In this document: positions 16,827-27,291 of the stretch, piece by piece
Position numbering within the stretch: position 1 is the stretch's first letter
Layout of the letters: every line of letters starts with the position of its first letter
Assembly (NCBI RefSeq): GCF_010685995.1
Contig: NZ_JAAGWK010000011.1
Coordinates: 62,001 to 126,000, forward strand
Source: Goekera deserti
GTDB taxonomy: Bacteria; Actinomycetota; Actinomycetes; Mycobacteriales; Geodermatophilaceae
Length of the DNA stretch: 64,000 bases
Reading direction: 5' to 3'
The notes under the pieces: generated by a model
The model's input: the letters and a program-made list of their open reading frames with translations, nothing else
Database searches by the model: none
Told to the model about the DNA's origin: nothing
Translations under genes and position numbers: made by a program

Positions 16827-17978
16827 TTACTGCTGCGGCGGGTCGGTGAGGTCGGAGATCGGCGGGACCGGGGGCAGCAGCGGGCCCTGGTCGGCGATGC
16901 TGGACAGCGAGATCTTCGCCTCGGGCTGGTCAGCGGCCGGCGGCAGGTTCGAGTCGAACCACGACGCGGTGTCCAGCGACGGGTCCGGGGCGCTCGGCGG
17001 CCCGGCGGGTGGGGTGCCGACGTCCAGCCAGGACCGGCCGTCGCCCTCACCGGGCCCGCCCAGCCGGGACAGCCCCTCCAGTGCCTTGCTGAACTCGCTG
17101 GGGACGATCCACATCTTGTTCGCGTCGCCCTGGGCGATCTTCGGCAGCGTCTGCAGGTACTGGTAGGCCAGCAGGCCCTGGTCGGGCTTGCCGTCGTGGA
17201 TGGCCTTGAACACCGTCTCGATCGACTTCGCCTGGCCCTGCGCCTGCAGGAACAGCGCCGCCCGCTCGCCCTCCGCGCGCAGGATCCGGCTCTGCCGCTC
17301 CGCCTCGGCCTGCAGGATGACCGCCTGCTTCTGGCCCTCCGCGGAGAGGATCTGGGCGGCCTTCTGGCCCTCGGCCGTGGTGATCGAGGACTGCCGCGCA
17401 CCCTCGGCGGTGAGGATGACCGCCCGCTTGTCGCGGTCGGCGCGCATCTGCTTCTCCATCGAGTCCTGGATGGACGGCGGCGGGTCGATCGCCTTGATCT
17501 CCACCCGCGCCACCCGCAGGCCCCACGGCCCGGTGGTGCCGTCCAGCACGGTGCGCAACTGGGAGTTGATCCCGTCCCGGCCGGTCAGCGCGCCCTCCAG
17601 GTTCAGCCCACCGACGACGTTGCGCAGCGTCGTCGTCGTCAGCTGCTCCATGCCGGTGATGTAGTTGGCGATGCCGTAGACGGCCAGCCGCGGCTCGGTG
17701 ACCTGGAAGTAGACGACGGTGTCGATGCCCACCTGCAGGTTGTCGGCGGTGATCACCGGCTGCGGCGGGAAGGAGATGACCTGCTCGCGCAGGTCGATGG
17801 TGGCCCGGACCCGGTCGACGAAGGGCACCAGCAGCGCCAGGCCCGGGGAGAGCGTGCGGCTGTAGCGGCCGAGACGTTCGACCACCTTCGCCTGGGCCTG
17901 GGGCACGATCGTCACGCTCTTGATCAGCACGACGATCACGAACAGCGCGATGACGGCCAGGGCGATGAGTGCAGCCAC
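16827..17978 (-). CDS. SPFH/Band 7 (stomatin-like) membrane protein
   Basis: The product is 383 residues. An N-terminal membrane helix (ALIALAVIALFVIVVLI, residues 2-20) precedes the Band 7 domain (VPQAQAKVVERLGRYSRTL, ISFPPQPVITADNLQVGIDT) and a long coiled-coil with Ala/Glu repeats (AEGQKAAQILSAEGQKQAVI). The C-terminal ~90 residues are proline-rich and variable. Such proteins oligomerise as membrane scaffolds. The GTG start at 17978 places the helix at the extreme N-terminus. It follows the NfeD gene, its usual functional partner, by 83 bases on the same strand. Confidence 0.9.
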   Translation of the reverse strand: MAALIALAVIALFVIVVLIKSVTIVPQAQAKVVERLGRYSRTLSPGLALLVPFVDRVRATIDLREQVISFPPQPVITADNLQVGIDTVVYFQVTEPRLAVYGIANYITGMEQLTTTTLRNVVGGLNLEGALTGRDGINSQLRTVLDGTTGPWGLRVARVEIKAIDPPPSIQDSMEKQMRADRDKRAVILTAEGARQSSITTAEGQKAAQILSAEGQKQAVILQAEAERQSRILRAEGERAALFLQAQGQAKSIETVFKAIHDGKPDQGLLAYQYLQTLPKIAQGDANKMWIVPSEFSKALEGLSRLGGPGEGDGRSWLDVGTPPAGPPSAPDPSLDTASWFDSNLPPAADQPEAKISLSSIADQGPLLPPVPPISDLTDPPQQ

Positions 17979-18061
17979 GATGGTGGTCCTCCGGTCCTCG
18001 GTGGTGTGCGGCGCTGATCCTGCTCCCCGGGCCCGGGGAGGTCACGCCCGGCCGGGCGGGT

Positions 18062-18499
18062 TCACCCCACGGTGTCGGCGACGACGGCCACTGGGCCGTC
18101 GATGGCCATGACCCGCACCGTCTCGCCGACCTCGAACACCGCGCCCTCGTACTCGGTCCGGGCACTCCACACGTCGGCGCCCAGGCTGACCCGGCCGTCG
18201 CGGTGGTCGACCCGCTGGGTCACCACGCCGGTGCGGCCCACGTGTGCCGCCGGGCCGTCGACCTGCTCGGAGCTGCGGGTCTCCAGGTGGCGCCGGGCGA
18301 CCGGCCGGACGAGACCGAGCAACCCGGCCGAGACGAGCGCGAACGCGCCGACCTGCAGGGCGTACGCGTCGCCGGCCACGAGGGCCACGGCGAGCCCGCC
18401 CAGAGCACCCCCGGCGAGCATCAGCAGCACGAGGTCCAGAAGGAAGACCTCGCCGACGGCGAGCACCACCGCACCGATCAACCAGAACAGCCAGGCCAC
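18062..18499 (-). CDS. NfeD-family membrane protein
   Basis: The product is 145 residues. Two or three membrane helices (LFWLIGAVVLAVGEVFLLDL near the start, then LMLAGGALGGLAVALVAG) are followed by a soluble OB fold (VGRTGVVTQRVDHRDGRVSL, ARTEYEGAVFEVGETVRVM). NfeD proteins accompany stomatin-like SPFH proteins and help organise membranes; the SPFH gene is next in the operon. I chose GTG at 18499 because it starts right before the first helix; the upstream frame reads antisense to the neighbouring gene. Confidence 0.85.
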   Translation of the reverse strand: MAWLFWLIGAVVLAVGEVFLLDLVLLMLAGGALGGLAVALVAGDAYALQVGAFALVSAGLLGLVRPVARRHLETRSSEQVDGPAAHVGRTGVVTQRVDHRDGRVSLGADVWSARTEYEGAVFEVGETVRVMAIDGPVAVVADTVG

Positions 18500-18556
18500 G
18501 TGAGGAGTCTGACACGGCTCCCCCCGACGGCCCGGTACGTCGTAGCCTCGGCAACC

Positions 18557-19339
18557 GTGCACGACTACCCCGCCGGCCGCTTCGCCGTCTGGTCGACCGC
18601 GTGGCTCACCGGTCGCACGTCCTACGACCAGGCGCTGGACGCCGTGACCGGCGACGGGGCGGGGTCGGGGGGCAGGGCGCCGGGCACCGCCCACCGCGTC
18701 GTCGGCATGCCGGGGGTGACCGACGCCGCCGCCGGGGACGCCGTCCCGCTCGGCTGGGCGCTGAGCGCGCTGCTCAGCCGGGGTGAGCGCCGGCTGCGGC
18801 TGGTGCTGCCGGCCCCCGGCGACGTCCGCGACCTGCCGGCCGTGCCCGGACTGGTGTCGCTGGCGCTGGAGTCCGGGCAGGCGGCGGTGGGCTCGACCGT
18901 GGCGCTGGTGCCGGAGCAGCTGGGCACCGAGATGGTGAGCTGGACGGCGTTCGACCTGACCGGGGTCGCACCGCCCCCGCCGCCGGTGGAGGGCACGCTG
19001 CGGGCGGCGTCCGGGGCCCTGGACCTGGCCGTGGCCGGGTCCGCCCGCACCCTGGCCGAGCTGGACCTGGCCCGCTGGAACCCCGAGGTGCCCGCGCTGC
19101 TGGCCGGGCTGGCGCGGACCACCTCCGCCCCGGGGTTGCCGCCGGACCACGAGCCGCTGGCGCTGTCGGTGCTCGGCCGGGCCTCCCGGCTGTCCCGGGT
19201 GCTGGACCTGGCGATGGCCGACGCCCCCGGCGCGGCGGTGACCCACGCGCAGGCCCGGGCCCGCGACGAGGCGCTGCGCCCGCTGGCCCAGGCCCTGCGC
19301 GAGGCGACCACCGCCGCCTACAACGCGGTGCCCCGCTAG
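18557..19339 (+). CDS. Conserved hypothetical protein
   Basis: The product is 260 residues with no family that I recognise. It opens VHDYPAGRFAVWSTAWLTGR and continues with a helix-rich, Ala/Leu-rich sequence without membrane segments or obvious catalytic motifs. The codon usage is typical of a real gene in this genome. GTG at 18557 lacks a Shine-Dalgarno; TAGCCT sits 8 bases upstream, suggesting a leaderless or near-leaderless message. It is divergent from the NfeD-SPFH operon, sharing a 57-base promoter region. Confidence 0.6.
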   Translation: MHDYPAGRFAVWSTAWLTGRTSYDQALDAVTGDGAGSGGRAPGTAHRVVGMPGVTDAAAGDAVPLGWALSALLSRGERRLRLVLPAPGDVRDLPAVPGLVSLALESGQAAVGSTVALVPEQLGTEMVSWTAFDLTGVAPPPPPVEGTLRAASGALDLAVAGSARTLAELDLARWNPEVPALLAGLARTTSAPGLPPDHEPLALSVLGRASRLSRVLDLAMADAPGAAVTHAQARARDEALRPLAQALREATTAAYNAVPR

Positions 19340-19367
19340 ACCCCCGGGCCCTCGCGCGGCGGCGTCC

Positions 19368-20153
19368 TCAGTGGGTGGCGGGGCCGGGCAGGACGGCGGA
19401 CCAGCCGCCGTCGACCATCAGGTTGGCGCCGGTGACGTAGGAGGCCTCGTCGCTGGCCAGGAACACGGCGCAGTTGACCACCTCGGCGGGCGTGCCGACC
19501 CGCCCGAGCGGGATGTGCCGGGCGATGCCGAGCAGCGGTGAGTCCGCGTCGTTGAGGTCACCGCTGGTCGCCGGGGTGGCGATCATCCCGGGGCTGATGC
19601 TGTTGGCGCGGATGCCGTGCCGGGCACCCTCACCGGCCAGCTGACGCGCCATGGCCACCACGGCGCCCTTGCTGGCCGTGTGCGCCAGCCGCGGGTTGGT
19701 CACCGAGCCGGTGACGCCCGCGGTGGAGCCGATCAGCAGGATGCTGCCGCCGCCCCGGGCGACCAGGTGCGGCCAGGCGTGCTTGACGGGCAGGAAGACG
19801 ATGTCGACCTCGTTGCGCATCACGAACGACCAGTCGGCGTAGCTGATCTCCGCGACCGGTGAGAACCGGGTGGCCCCGGCGTTGGCGTAGAGCACGTCGA
19901 TGCCGCCGTACCGGTGGGCGGCCGCGTCCACCCACGCCTGGACGGCAGGCTCGTCGCCGAGGTCGAGCGGGTGCGTGCTGTCCATCTGCCCGCCGGCGGC
20001 GCGCACCAGCTCGACGGTCTGCGCGGCACCGTCGGCGTCGACGTCGGTGCCGACGACGGTGGCGCCCTCGGCGGTGAACCGCAGCGCGGCCTCCCGGCCC
20101 TGGCCGCTGCCGGTACCGGTGATCAGCACGACCTTGCCGGCGAGCCGGCTCAC
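19368..20153 (-). CDS. SDR-family oxidoreductase with His in place of catalytic Tyr
   Basis: The product is 261 residues with a classical SDR layout: VLITGTGSGQGREAALRF (cofactor motif), NAGAT, LLIGSTAGVTG (catalytic Ser), SISPGMIATPATSG and the C-terminal GANLMVDGGWS. The usual YxxxK reads HTASK near residue 160, so the general acid Tyr is His. I recall a subfamily of SDRs with this change, so it may be functional with altered chemistry. GTG at 20153 overlaps the stop of the preceding SDR by 4 bases; the three-gene set suggests catabolism of a cyclic or hydroxylated compound. Confidence 0.85.
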   Translation of the reverse strand: MSRLAGKVVLITGTGSGQGREAALRFTAEGATVVGTDVDADGAAQTVELVRAAGGQMDSTHPLDLGDEPAVQAWVDAAAHRYGGIDVLYANAGATRFSPVAEISYADWSFVMRNEVDIVFLPVKHAWPHLVARGGGSILLIGSTAGVTGSVTNPRLAHTASKGAVVAMARQLAGEGARHGIRANSISPGMIATPATSGDLNDADSPLLGIARHIPLGRVGTPAEVVNCAVFLASDEASYVTGANLMVDGGWSAVLPGPATH

Positions 20154-20917
20154 GTGGGCTCCCTCATCGCGTCGCTGATCGACTTCGTGCCGCCGTGGGC
20201 GCTCAGCCCACCGTCGACGGGGATCTCGGCACCGGAGATGTAGGTGGCGTCGTCGCTGAGCAGGAAGGTGATCAGCGGCGTGATGTCGTCGACGGTGCCC
20301 AGCCGGCCGAGCGGTGTCTCGGCCAGGTTGCCCGCCCGGAAGGCCGGGGCTGCCGAGGCGCTCATCGGCGTCTCGATCCATCCCGGGTGCACGATGTTGA
20401 CCCGGATGTTGCGCGGGCCCAGCTCCAGGCTGGCGGCCTTCGCCACGCCGCGCAGCGCCCACTTGCTCGCCGTGTAGGCCACCGGGTAGTGCCCGGTCAG
20501 CCCGGCCACCGACCCGATCACCACGATCGAGCCGCCACCGGCCATCAGCGGGGTGACCGTCTGGATCCCCAGCAGGGTGCCGAGCACGTTGACCGCGTGT
20601 ACCCGGGCGACGTCCTCGGGTGCGGCGTCGGGCACCCGGGCCCGCCAGGTGATGCCGGCGTTGGCCACCAGCCCGTCCACCCGGCCGTGCCGCTGCACCA
20701 GGTCGGCGCCCAGCGCCGCCCAGCCGCCGGCGTCGGTCACGTCGAGCTGCACGTAGCGGACGCCGTCGAGCTGCTCGACGGGCTCCGCGGACAGGTCGAG
20801 ACCGACCACGGTGGCGCCGTCCGCGGTCAGCCGCCGCGCGAACGCGGCGCCCTGCCCGCGCCCGGCCCCGGTGACCACCACGACCTTGCCGGCCAGCCGG
20901 CCGGTCGGTCCGGTCAC
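20150..20917 (-). CDS. SDR-family NAD(P)-dependent oxidoreductase
   Basis: The product is 255 residues. VVVTGAGRGQGAAFARRL is the cofactor motif, NAGITW follows near residue 88, IVVIGSVAGLTGHYPVAYTASK carries both catalytic Ser and YxxxK (here split across the text), and the C-terminus ends GAEIPVDGGLSAHGGTKS. It is coupled by 4-base overlaps to the cyclase-family gene upstream and to the second SDR downstream. Substrate unknown; a hydroxy/keto step in the pathway opened by the cyclase-family hydrolase is plausible. Confidence 0.88.
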   Translation of the reverse strand: MTGPTGRLAGKVVVVTGAGRGQGAAFARRLTADGATVVGLDLSAEPVEQLDGVRYVQLDVTDAGGWAALGADLVQRHGRVDGLVANAGITWRARVPDAAPEDVARVHAVNVLGTLLGIQTVTPLMAGGGSIVVIGSVAGLTGHYPVAYTASKWALRGVAKAASLELGPRNIRVNIVHPGWIETPMSASAAPAFRAGNLAETPLGRLGTVDDITPLITFLLSDDATYISGAEIPVDGGLSAHGGTKSISDAMREPT

Positions 20918-21918
20918 CGGATGGCGACCGGGTGCAGCGGGGCACCGACGGCCTCGGTGACCATCAGCGGCGCGGCCACCAGGAAGCTGTCCCACTGACC
21001 GGTGGCGGCACAGTCGGCCGCGAGCTCCTCCAGGTCCCACATCTCGCCGAGGAACAGGCCGATGTGCGGGATGACCACCTGGTGCAGCGGCTGGAAGGCC
21101 TCGTCGAACTCGTTGGGCCGCACCTCGAAGCCCCAGGTGTCGGTGGCCAGGCCGGCGATCTCGCTGCCGTGCAGCCAGTCGGCGGTGGTGAAGGACAGGC
21201 CCGGCGCCGGGCCGCCGGCGTAGTCGCCCCAGCCCGCCCCGGCGGCCAGGCCGCGGCGCACCCGGGCCAGCTGGCCGGTGCGCACCATCACGATGTCCCC
21301 GCGGCGGACGTGGGCGGACTCGCCCTGGGCCTGGATCGTGGCCGCCAGGTGCTCGGCGGTGATCGCGAACCCGTCCGGCAGCTCGCCGTCGGTGCCGAGC
21401 GCCCGCCCGACGTCCAGCAGCACCCCGCGCCCGGCCATCCGGGCCCCGACGGTCTGGATGCCGGTGACGTGGTCGCCCATGCCGTCGACGACCTCCGGCG
21501 CCTTGCGCCCGTTCCAGGCGACGGCGTGGTCGAAGATGTGGCCCAGGCCGTCCCACTGCGTCGAGCACTGCAGCGGCATGGTGATCATGTCGTCGGCGCC
21601 ACCGGCACCGTGCGGGAAGCCCTGCACGCCGAAGGCGGAGTCGGTCCCGCTGTCCATCATCACGTGCAGCGGGTTGATCCGGCGGCGCCAGCCCTTCTGC
21701 GGGCCGTCGCCGCCGAACGCCTGGGACAGCGAGATCGCCGTCCCGCGGCGGATGGTGGCGGCCCCGGCCAGCCGGGCGGCGTCGTCCAGGAAGTTGAGCG
21801 TGCCGAGCACGTCGACGGCACCCCAGCGCCCCCAGTTGGAGACGCGGGCGGCTGCCGCCGCGATCGCACCCTCGGGATCCGTGCGGTCGATGGCGGGCGC
21901 CACCGGCGTGCCGGTCAC
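20914..21918 (-). CDS. Cyclase-family (kynurenine formamidase-like) metal hydrolase
   Basis: The product is about 334 residues from GTG 21918. Features of the cyclase family are visible: SNWGRWGAVDVLGTLNF at the N-terminus, a metal-binding stretch STQWDGLGHIFDHAVAWNG near residue 120 (HxGxH-like), and DIVMVRTGQLAR. The family includes kynurenine formamidase and isatin hydrolase-type enzymes that open rings or cleave amides. The start is set by GTGA overlap with a 19-codon leader ORF that carries the strong ribosome site; no Shine-Dalgarno precedes 21918 itself. It is followed directly by two SDR genes. Confidence 0.8.
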   Translation of the reverse strand: MTGTPVAPAIDRTDPEGAIAAAAARVSNWGRWGAVDVLGTLNFLDDAARLAGAATIRRGTAISLSQAFGGDGPQKGWRRRINPLHVMMDSGTDSAFGVQGFPHGAGGADDMITMPLQCSTQWDGLGHIFDHAVAWNGRKAPEVVDGMGDHVTGIQTVGARMAGRGVLLDVGRALGTDGELPDGFAITAEHLAATIQAQGESAHVRRGDIVMVRTGQLARVRRGLAAGAGWGDYAGGPAPGLSFTTADWLHGSEIAGLATDTWGFEVRPNEFDEAFQPLHQVVIPHIGLFLGEMWDLEELAADCAATGQWDSFLVAAPLMVTEAVGAPLHPVAIR

Positions 21919-21974
21919 CGGGTCACGCCCGGTGCGGCCGTGTGACCAGCGGGGTCGATGCTCTGCGCCTGCAC
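21915..21974 (-). CDS. 19-residue leader ORF coupled to the cyclase-family gene
   Basis: GTG at 21974 is preceded at ideal spacing by GAGGAGG, the best Shine-Dalgarno of this operon. The frame encodes a 19-residue peptide (starting MQAQSIDPAGHT) and its TGA overlaps the GTG start of the cyclase-family gene. It probably works as a translational coupler: ribosomes load at the leader and re-initiate on the enzyme gene. No regulatory codon run is apparent. It may instead be a remnant of an older start. Confidence 0.45.
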   Translation of the reverse strand: MQAQSIDPAGHTAAPGVTR

Positions 21975-22078
21975 GCGTGTCCTCCTCGATGAGATGAGGA
22001 CCACTCTGCGACCTGGAGATAACCCCGGGAAGGTCGATCCGTTGATGCCGCTCATGCACGCGGCTGATCCGCTCGGGG

Positions 22079-23224
22079 TCAGCGCGCGGGGCGGGCCGGC
22101 CGCTGCACGAAGCAGCAGGCGGCCGGGCAGTTGGTGCCCAGCCGGGCCGGGGCGCCGGCCCGGCGCTCGGCCACCAGCTCGCGCACCATGCCGACGAAGC
22201 GCGGGTGGGTGCCGGCGGTCCCGGCGCGGGCGAAGCCGAGGCCCAGCTCGCGGGCGGTCTCCGCGGCCTCGTTGTCCAGGTCCCAGATCACCTCGACGTG
22301 GTCGCTGACGAACCCGATCGGGAACAGCACCACCGCCTGCACACCCTCGGCGGCCAGGGCCCGCAGGTGGTCGTTGACGTCCGGCTCCAGCCACGGCACC
22401 GACGGCGGGCCGCTGCGGCTCTGCCACACCAGGTCGAACTCCCGGCCGGGCGCCACCGCGTCCACCACCAGCCGCGCCGAGGCCATCAGCTCCGCCTGGT
22501 ACGCACCACCGGTGGGCCCGGCCTTGGCGGCCATGGCGTCCGGGATGCTGTGCGCGGTGGCCACCAGCCGGGCGCCGTCCCGCTGGTCCTCGGGCAGGGT
22601 CGCCAGCGCAGCGGCGAGCGCGTCGGCGTTGGCCTGCACGAAGCCGGGGTGGTCGCCGAAGTGCGGCAGCTTCTCCGCCGTCGGGCCGCCGTTGCCACCG
22701 GGCTCGCCGGCGGTCGCGGCGCGAGCCCGGGCGACGTCCTCGTGGTACTGCCGGCAGCCGGACGCCGAGGCGAACGCCGACGTCGGGAACACGTACACGT
22801 GCTCGATGCCGTCGGCCGCCATCTGCGCCCAGACGTCCTCGACGAACGGCGTCCAGTTGCGGTTGCCCCAGTAGACCGGCAGGTCGAGCCCGGCCGCGGC
22901 GAAGTCGGCCTCGACCGCCGCGATCAGGGCCCGGTTCTGCTCGTTGATCGGGCTGACCCCGCCGAAGTGGTGGTAGTGCTCGGCCACGTCGACCAGCCGT
23001 TCGGGCGGGATGCCGCGCCCGCGGGTCACGTTCTCCAGGAACGGCATCACGTCGTCGTGACCCTCCGGCCCGCCGAAGGACAGCACCAGCACCGCCTCCC
23101 GGCGGCCCGGCGGCGGCGGTGCGCTCCCGGGATCGGCACCGCCGTTGTTGCGGACGGCGAGCGAGGGGTCCTCGTCCGGCGCCTGGCCGGGCGGGGTGAG
23201 GGCGACGTCGGACTGCTTGGGCAC
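22079..23224 (-). CDS. hemH: Ferrochelatase (coproporphyrin/protoporphyrin type)
   Basis: The product is 381 residues. VLVLSFGGPEGHDDVMPFLENV starts the catalytic fold near residue 40, HYHHFGGVSPINEQ follows, FPTSAFASASGCRQYHED and VATAHSIPDAMA (catalytic His) sit mid-protein, and SDHVEVIWDLDNEA near residue 320. The C-terminus ends GTNCPAACCF, a cysteine cluster consistent with the [2Fe-2S] centre known in actinobacterial enzymes. It inserts iron into the porphyrin. The ~35 residues before the fold are variable; GTG at 23224 gives a start with an ordinary Lys-Gln-Ser-Asp leader. Confidence 0.94.
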   Translation of the reverse strand: MPKQSDVALTPPGQAPDEDPSLAVRNNGGADPGSAPPPPGRREAVLVLSFGGPEGHDDVMPFLENVTRGRGIPPERLVDVAEHYHHFGGVSPINEQNRALIAAVEADFAAAGLDLPVYWGNRNWTPFVEDVWAQMAADGIEHVYVFPTSAFASASGCRQYHEDVARARAATAGEPGGNGGPTAEKLPHFGDHPGFVQANADALAAALATLPEDQRDGARLVATAHSIPDAMAAKAGPTGGAYQAELMASARLVVDAVAPGREFDLVWQSRSGPPSVPWLEPDVNDHLRALAAEGVQAVVLFPIGFVSDHVEVIWDLDNEAAETARELGLGFARAGTAGTHPRFVGMVRELVAERRAGAPARLGTNCPAACCFVQRPARPAR

Positions 23225-23282
23225 AACGGAACGGTACCCACGCGCGACCGGCCGGGGCACCGGGCCGTCCGCCGGGCCCCCG

Positions 23283-23404
23283 GCAGCCACGTCCGCGCAA
23301 ACAGCCAGGTACCGAGCGGCCATTTCCGCGCAAACGGCCGTGCACGGCGGCCACTTCCGCGGAAAGGGCCGGGGGCCCGGGCGGCCATTACCGCGGGAAG
23401 GGCC
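23283..23404. repeat. Four copies of a ~26-bp quasi-palindromic intergenic repeat
   Basis: Units begin at 23283, 23316, 23347 and 23381 (spacing 33, 31, 34). The consensus is roughly gcggccatttccgcg followed by caaacggcc; the ends ggccatt/aaacggcc can pair, so each copy can fold as a hairpin around a ccgcg core. The spacing is not a multiple of three and the stretch lies between hemH and the InhA gene, so it is not coding. It fills most of the 221-base gap. Confidence 0.8.
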
Positions 23405-23445
23405 GGTTGGGGTGGCTGGTTGGGTGGGCGGGCGCTGGGTGGGGG

Positions 23446-24228
23446 TCAGACGCCGACGGCGTGGAAGCCGCCGTCGACGTGCACGATCTCGCCGGTGGTG
23501 GCCGGGAACCAGTCCGACAGCAGCGCGGCGATGGCCCTGCCGGACGGCTCGGTGTCGGTGACCGACCAGCCCAGCGGTGCGCGGCTCTCCCAGGCCTCCT
23601 CGAACTGCGCGCTGCCCGGGATCGACTTCATCGCCATGGTGCGCAGCGGCCCGGCGGCGACCAGGTTCACCCGCACGCCGTCCGGGCCCAGCTCGCGGGC
23701 CAGGTAGCGCGACGTCGACTCCAGCGCCGCCTTGGCCGCGCCCATCCAGCCGTACACCGGCCAGGCCACGGTGGCGTCGAAGGTGAGGCCCACGACGGAG
23801 GCCGACGAGCCGAACAGCGGGCGGCAGGCGTGGGTGAGCGAGGCCAGCGACCAGCTGGACACCTGGAACGCGGTGGCTGCGTGCTCCCAGGCGACCTCGG
23901 GGAAGCCGTCGCCCATGGCCTCCTGCGGCGCGAAGCCGATCGAGTGCACGACGCCGTCGAGGCCGTCCACGTGCTCGCGCAGCCGGTCGGCCAGGGTCGA
24001 CAGGTGCTCGGCGTCCGTCACGTCCAGCTCGACGACGGCGGCCTCCTGCGGCAGCCGCTTGGCGATCCGCTGGCACAGCGACAGCGCGCGCCCGAAGTTC
24101 GACAGGACGACGGTGGCGCCCTGCTCCTGGGCGATCCGCGCCGCGGAGAACGCGATCGACGCCTCGGTCAGCACGCCGGCCACCAGGATCTTCTTGCCCT
24201 CGAGGATGCCGCTTCCCACAGTTGCCAT
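23446..24228 (-). CDS. inhA: Enoyl-[ACP] reductase (NADH), InhA/FabI type
   Basis: The product is 260 residues. The sequence GSGILEGKKILVAGVLTEAS is the InhA-like cofactor motif, followed by HSIGFAPQEAMG near residue 95, FDATVAWPVYGWMGAAKAAL (catalytic Tyr and Lys) near 150-170, and GEIVHVDGGFHAVG at the C-terminus. It carries out the last reduction of fatty-acid elongation. It is 1 base downstream of a MabA-like fabG, the same gene order as the mycobacterial mabA-inhA operon. ATG at 24228 is immediately before the conserved N-terminus. Confidence 0.94.
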   Translation of the reverse strand: MATVGSGILEGKKILVAGVLTEASIAFSAARIAQEQGATVVLSNFGRALSLCQRIAKRLPQEAAVVELDVTDAEHLSTLADRLREHVDGLDGVVHSIGFAPQEAMGDGFPEVAWEHAATAFQVSSWSLASLTHACRPLFGSSASVVGLTFDATVAWPVYGWMGAAKAALESTSRYLARELGPDGVRVNLVAAGPLRTMAMKSIPGSAQFEEAWESRAPLGWSVTDTEPSGRAIAALLSDWFPATTGEIVHVDGGFHAVGV

Positions 24229-24229
24229 G

Positions 24230-27287
<3,058 letters not shown>

Positions 27288-27291
<4 letters not shown>

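Noticed and set aside
23283-23404. Possible CRISPR array
   Set aside because: The repeats are imperfect, the spaces between them are only 5-8 bases and no cas genes are near.
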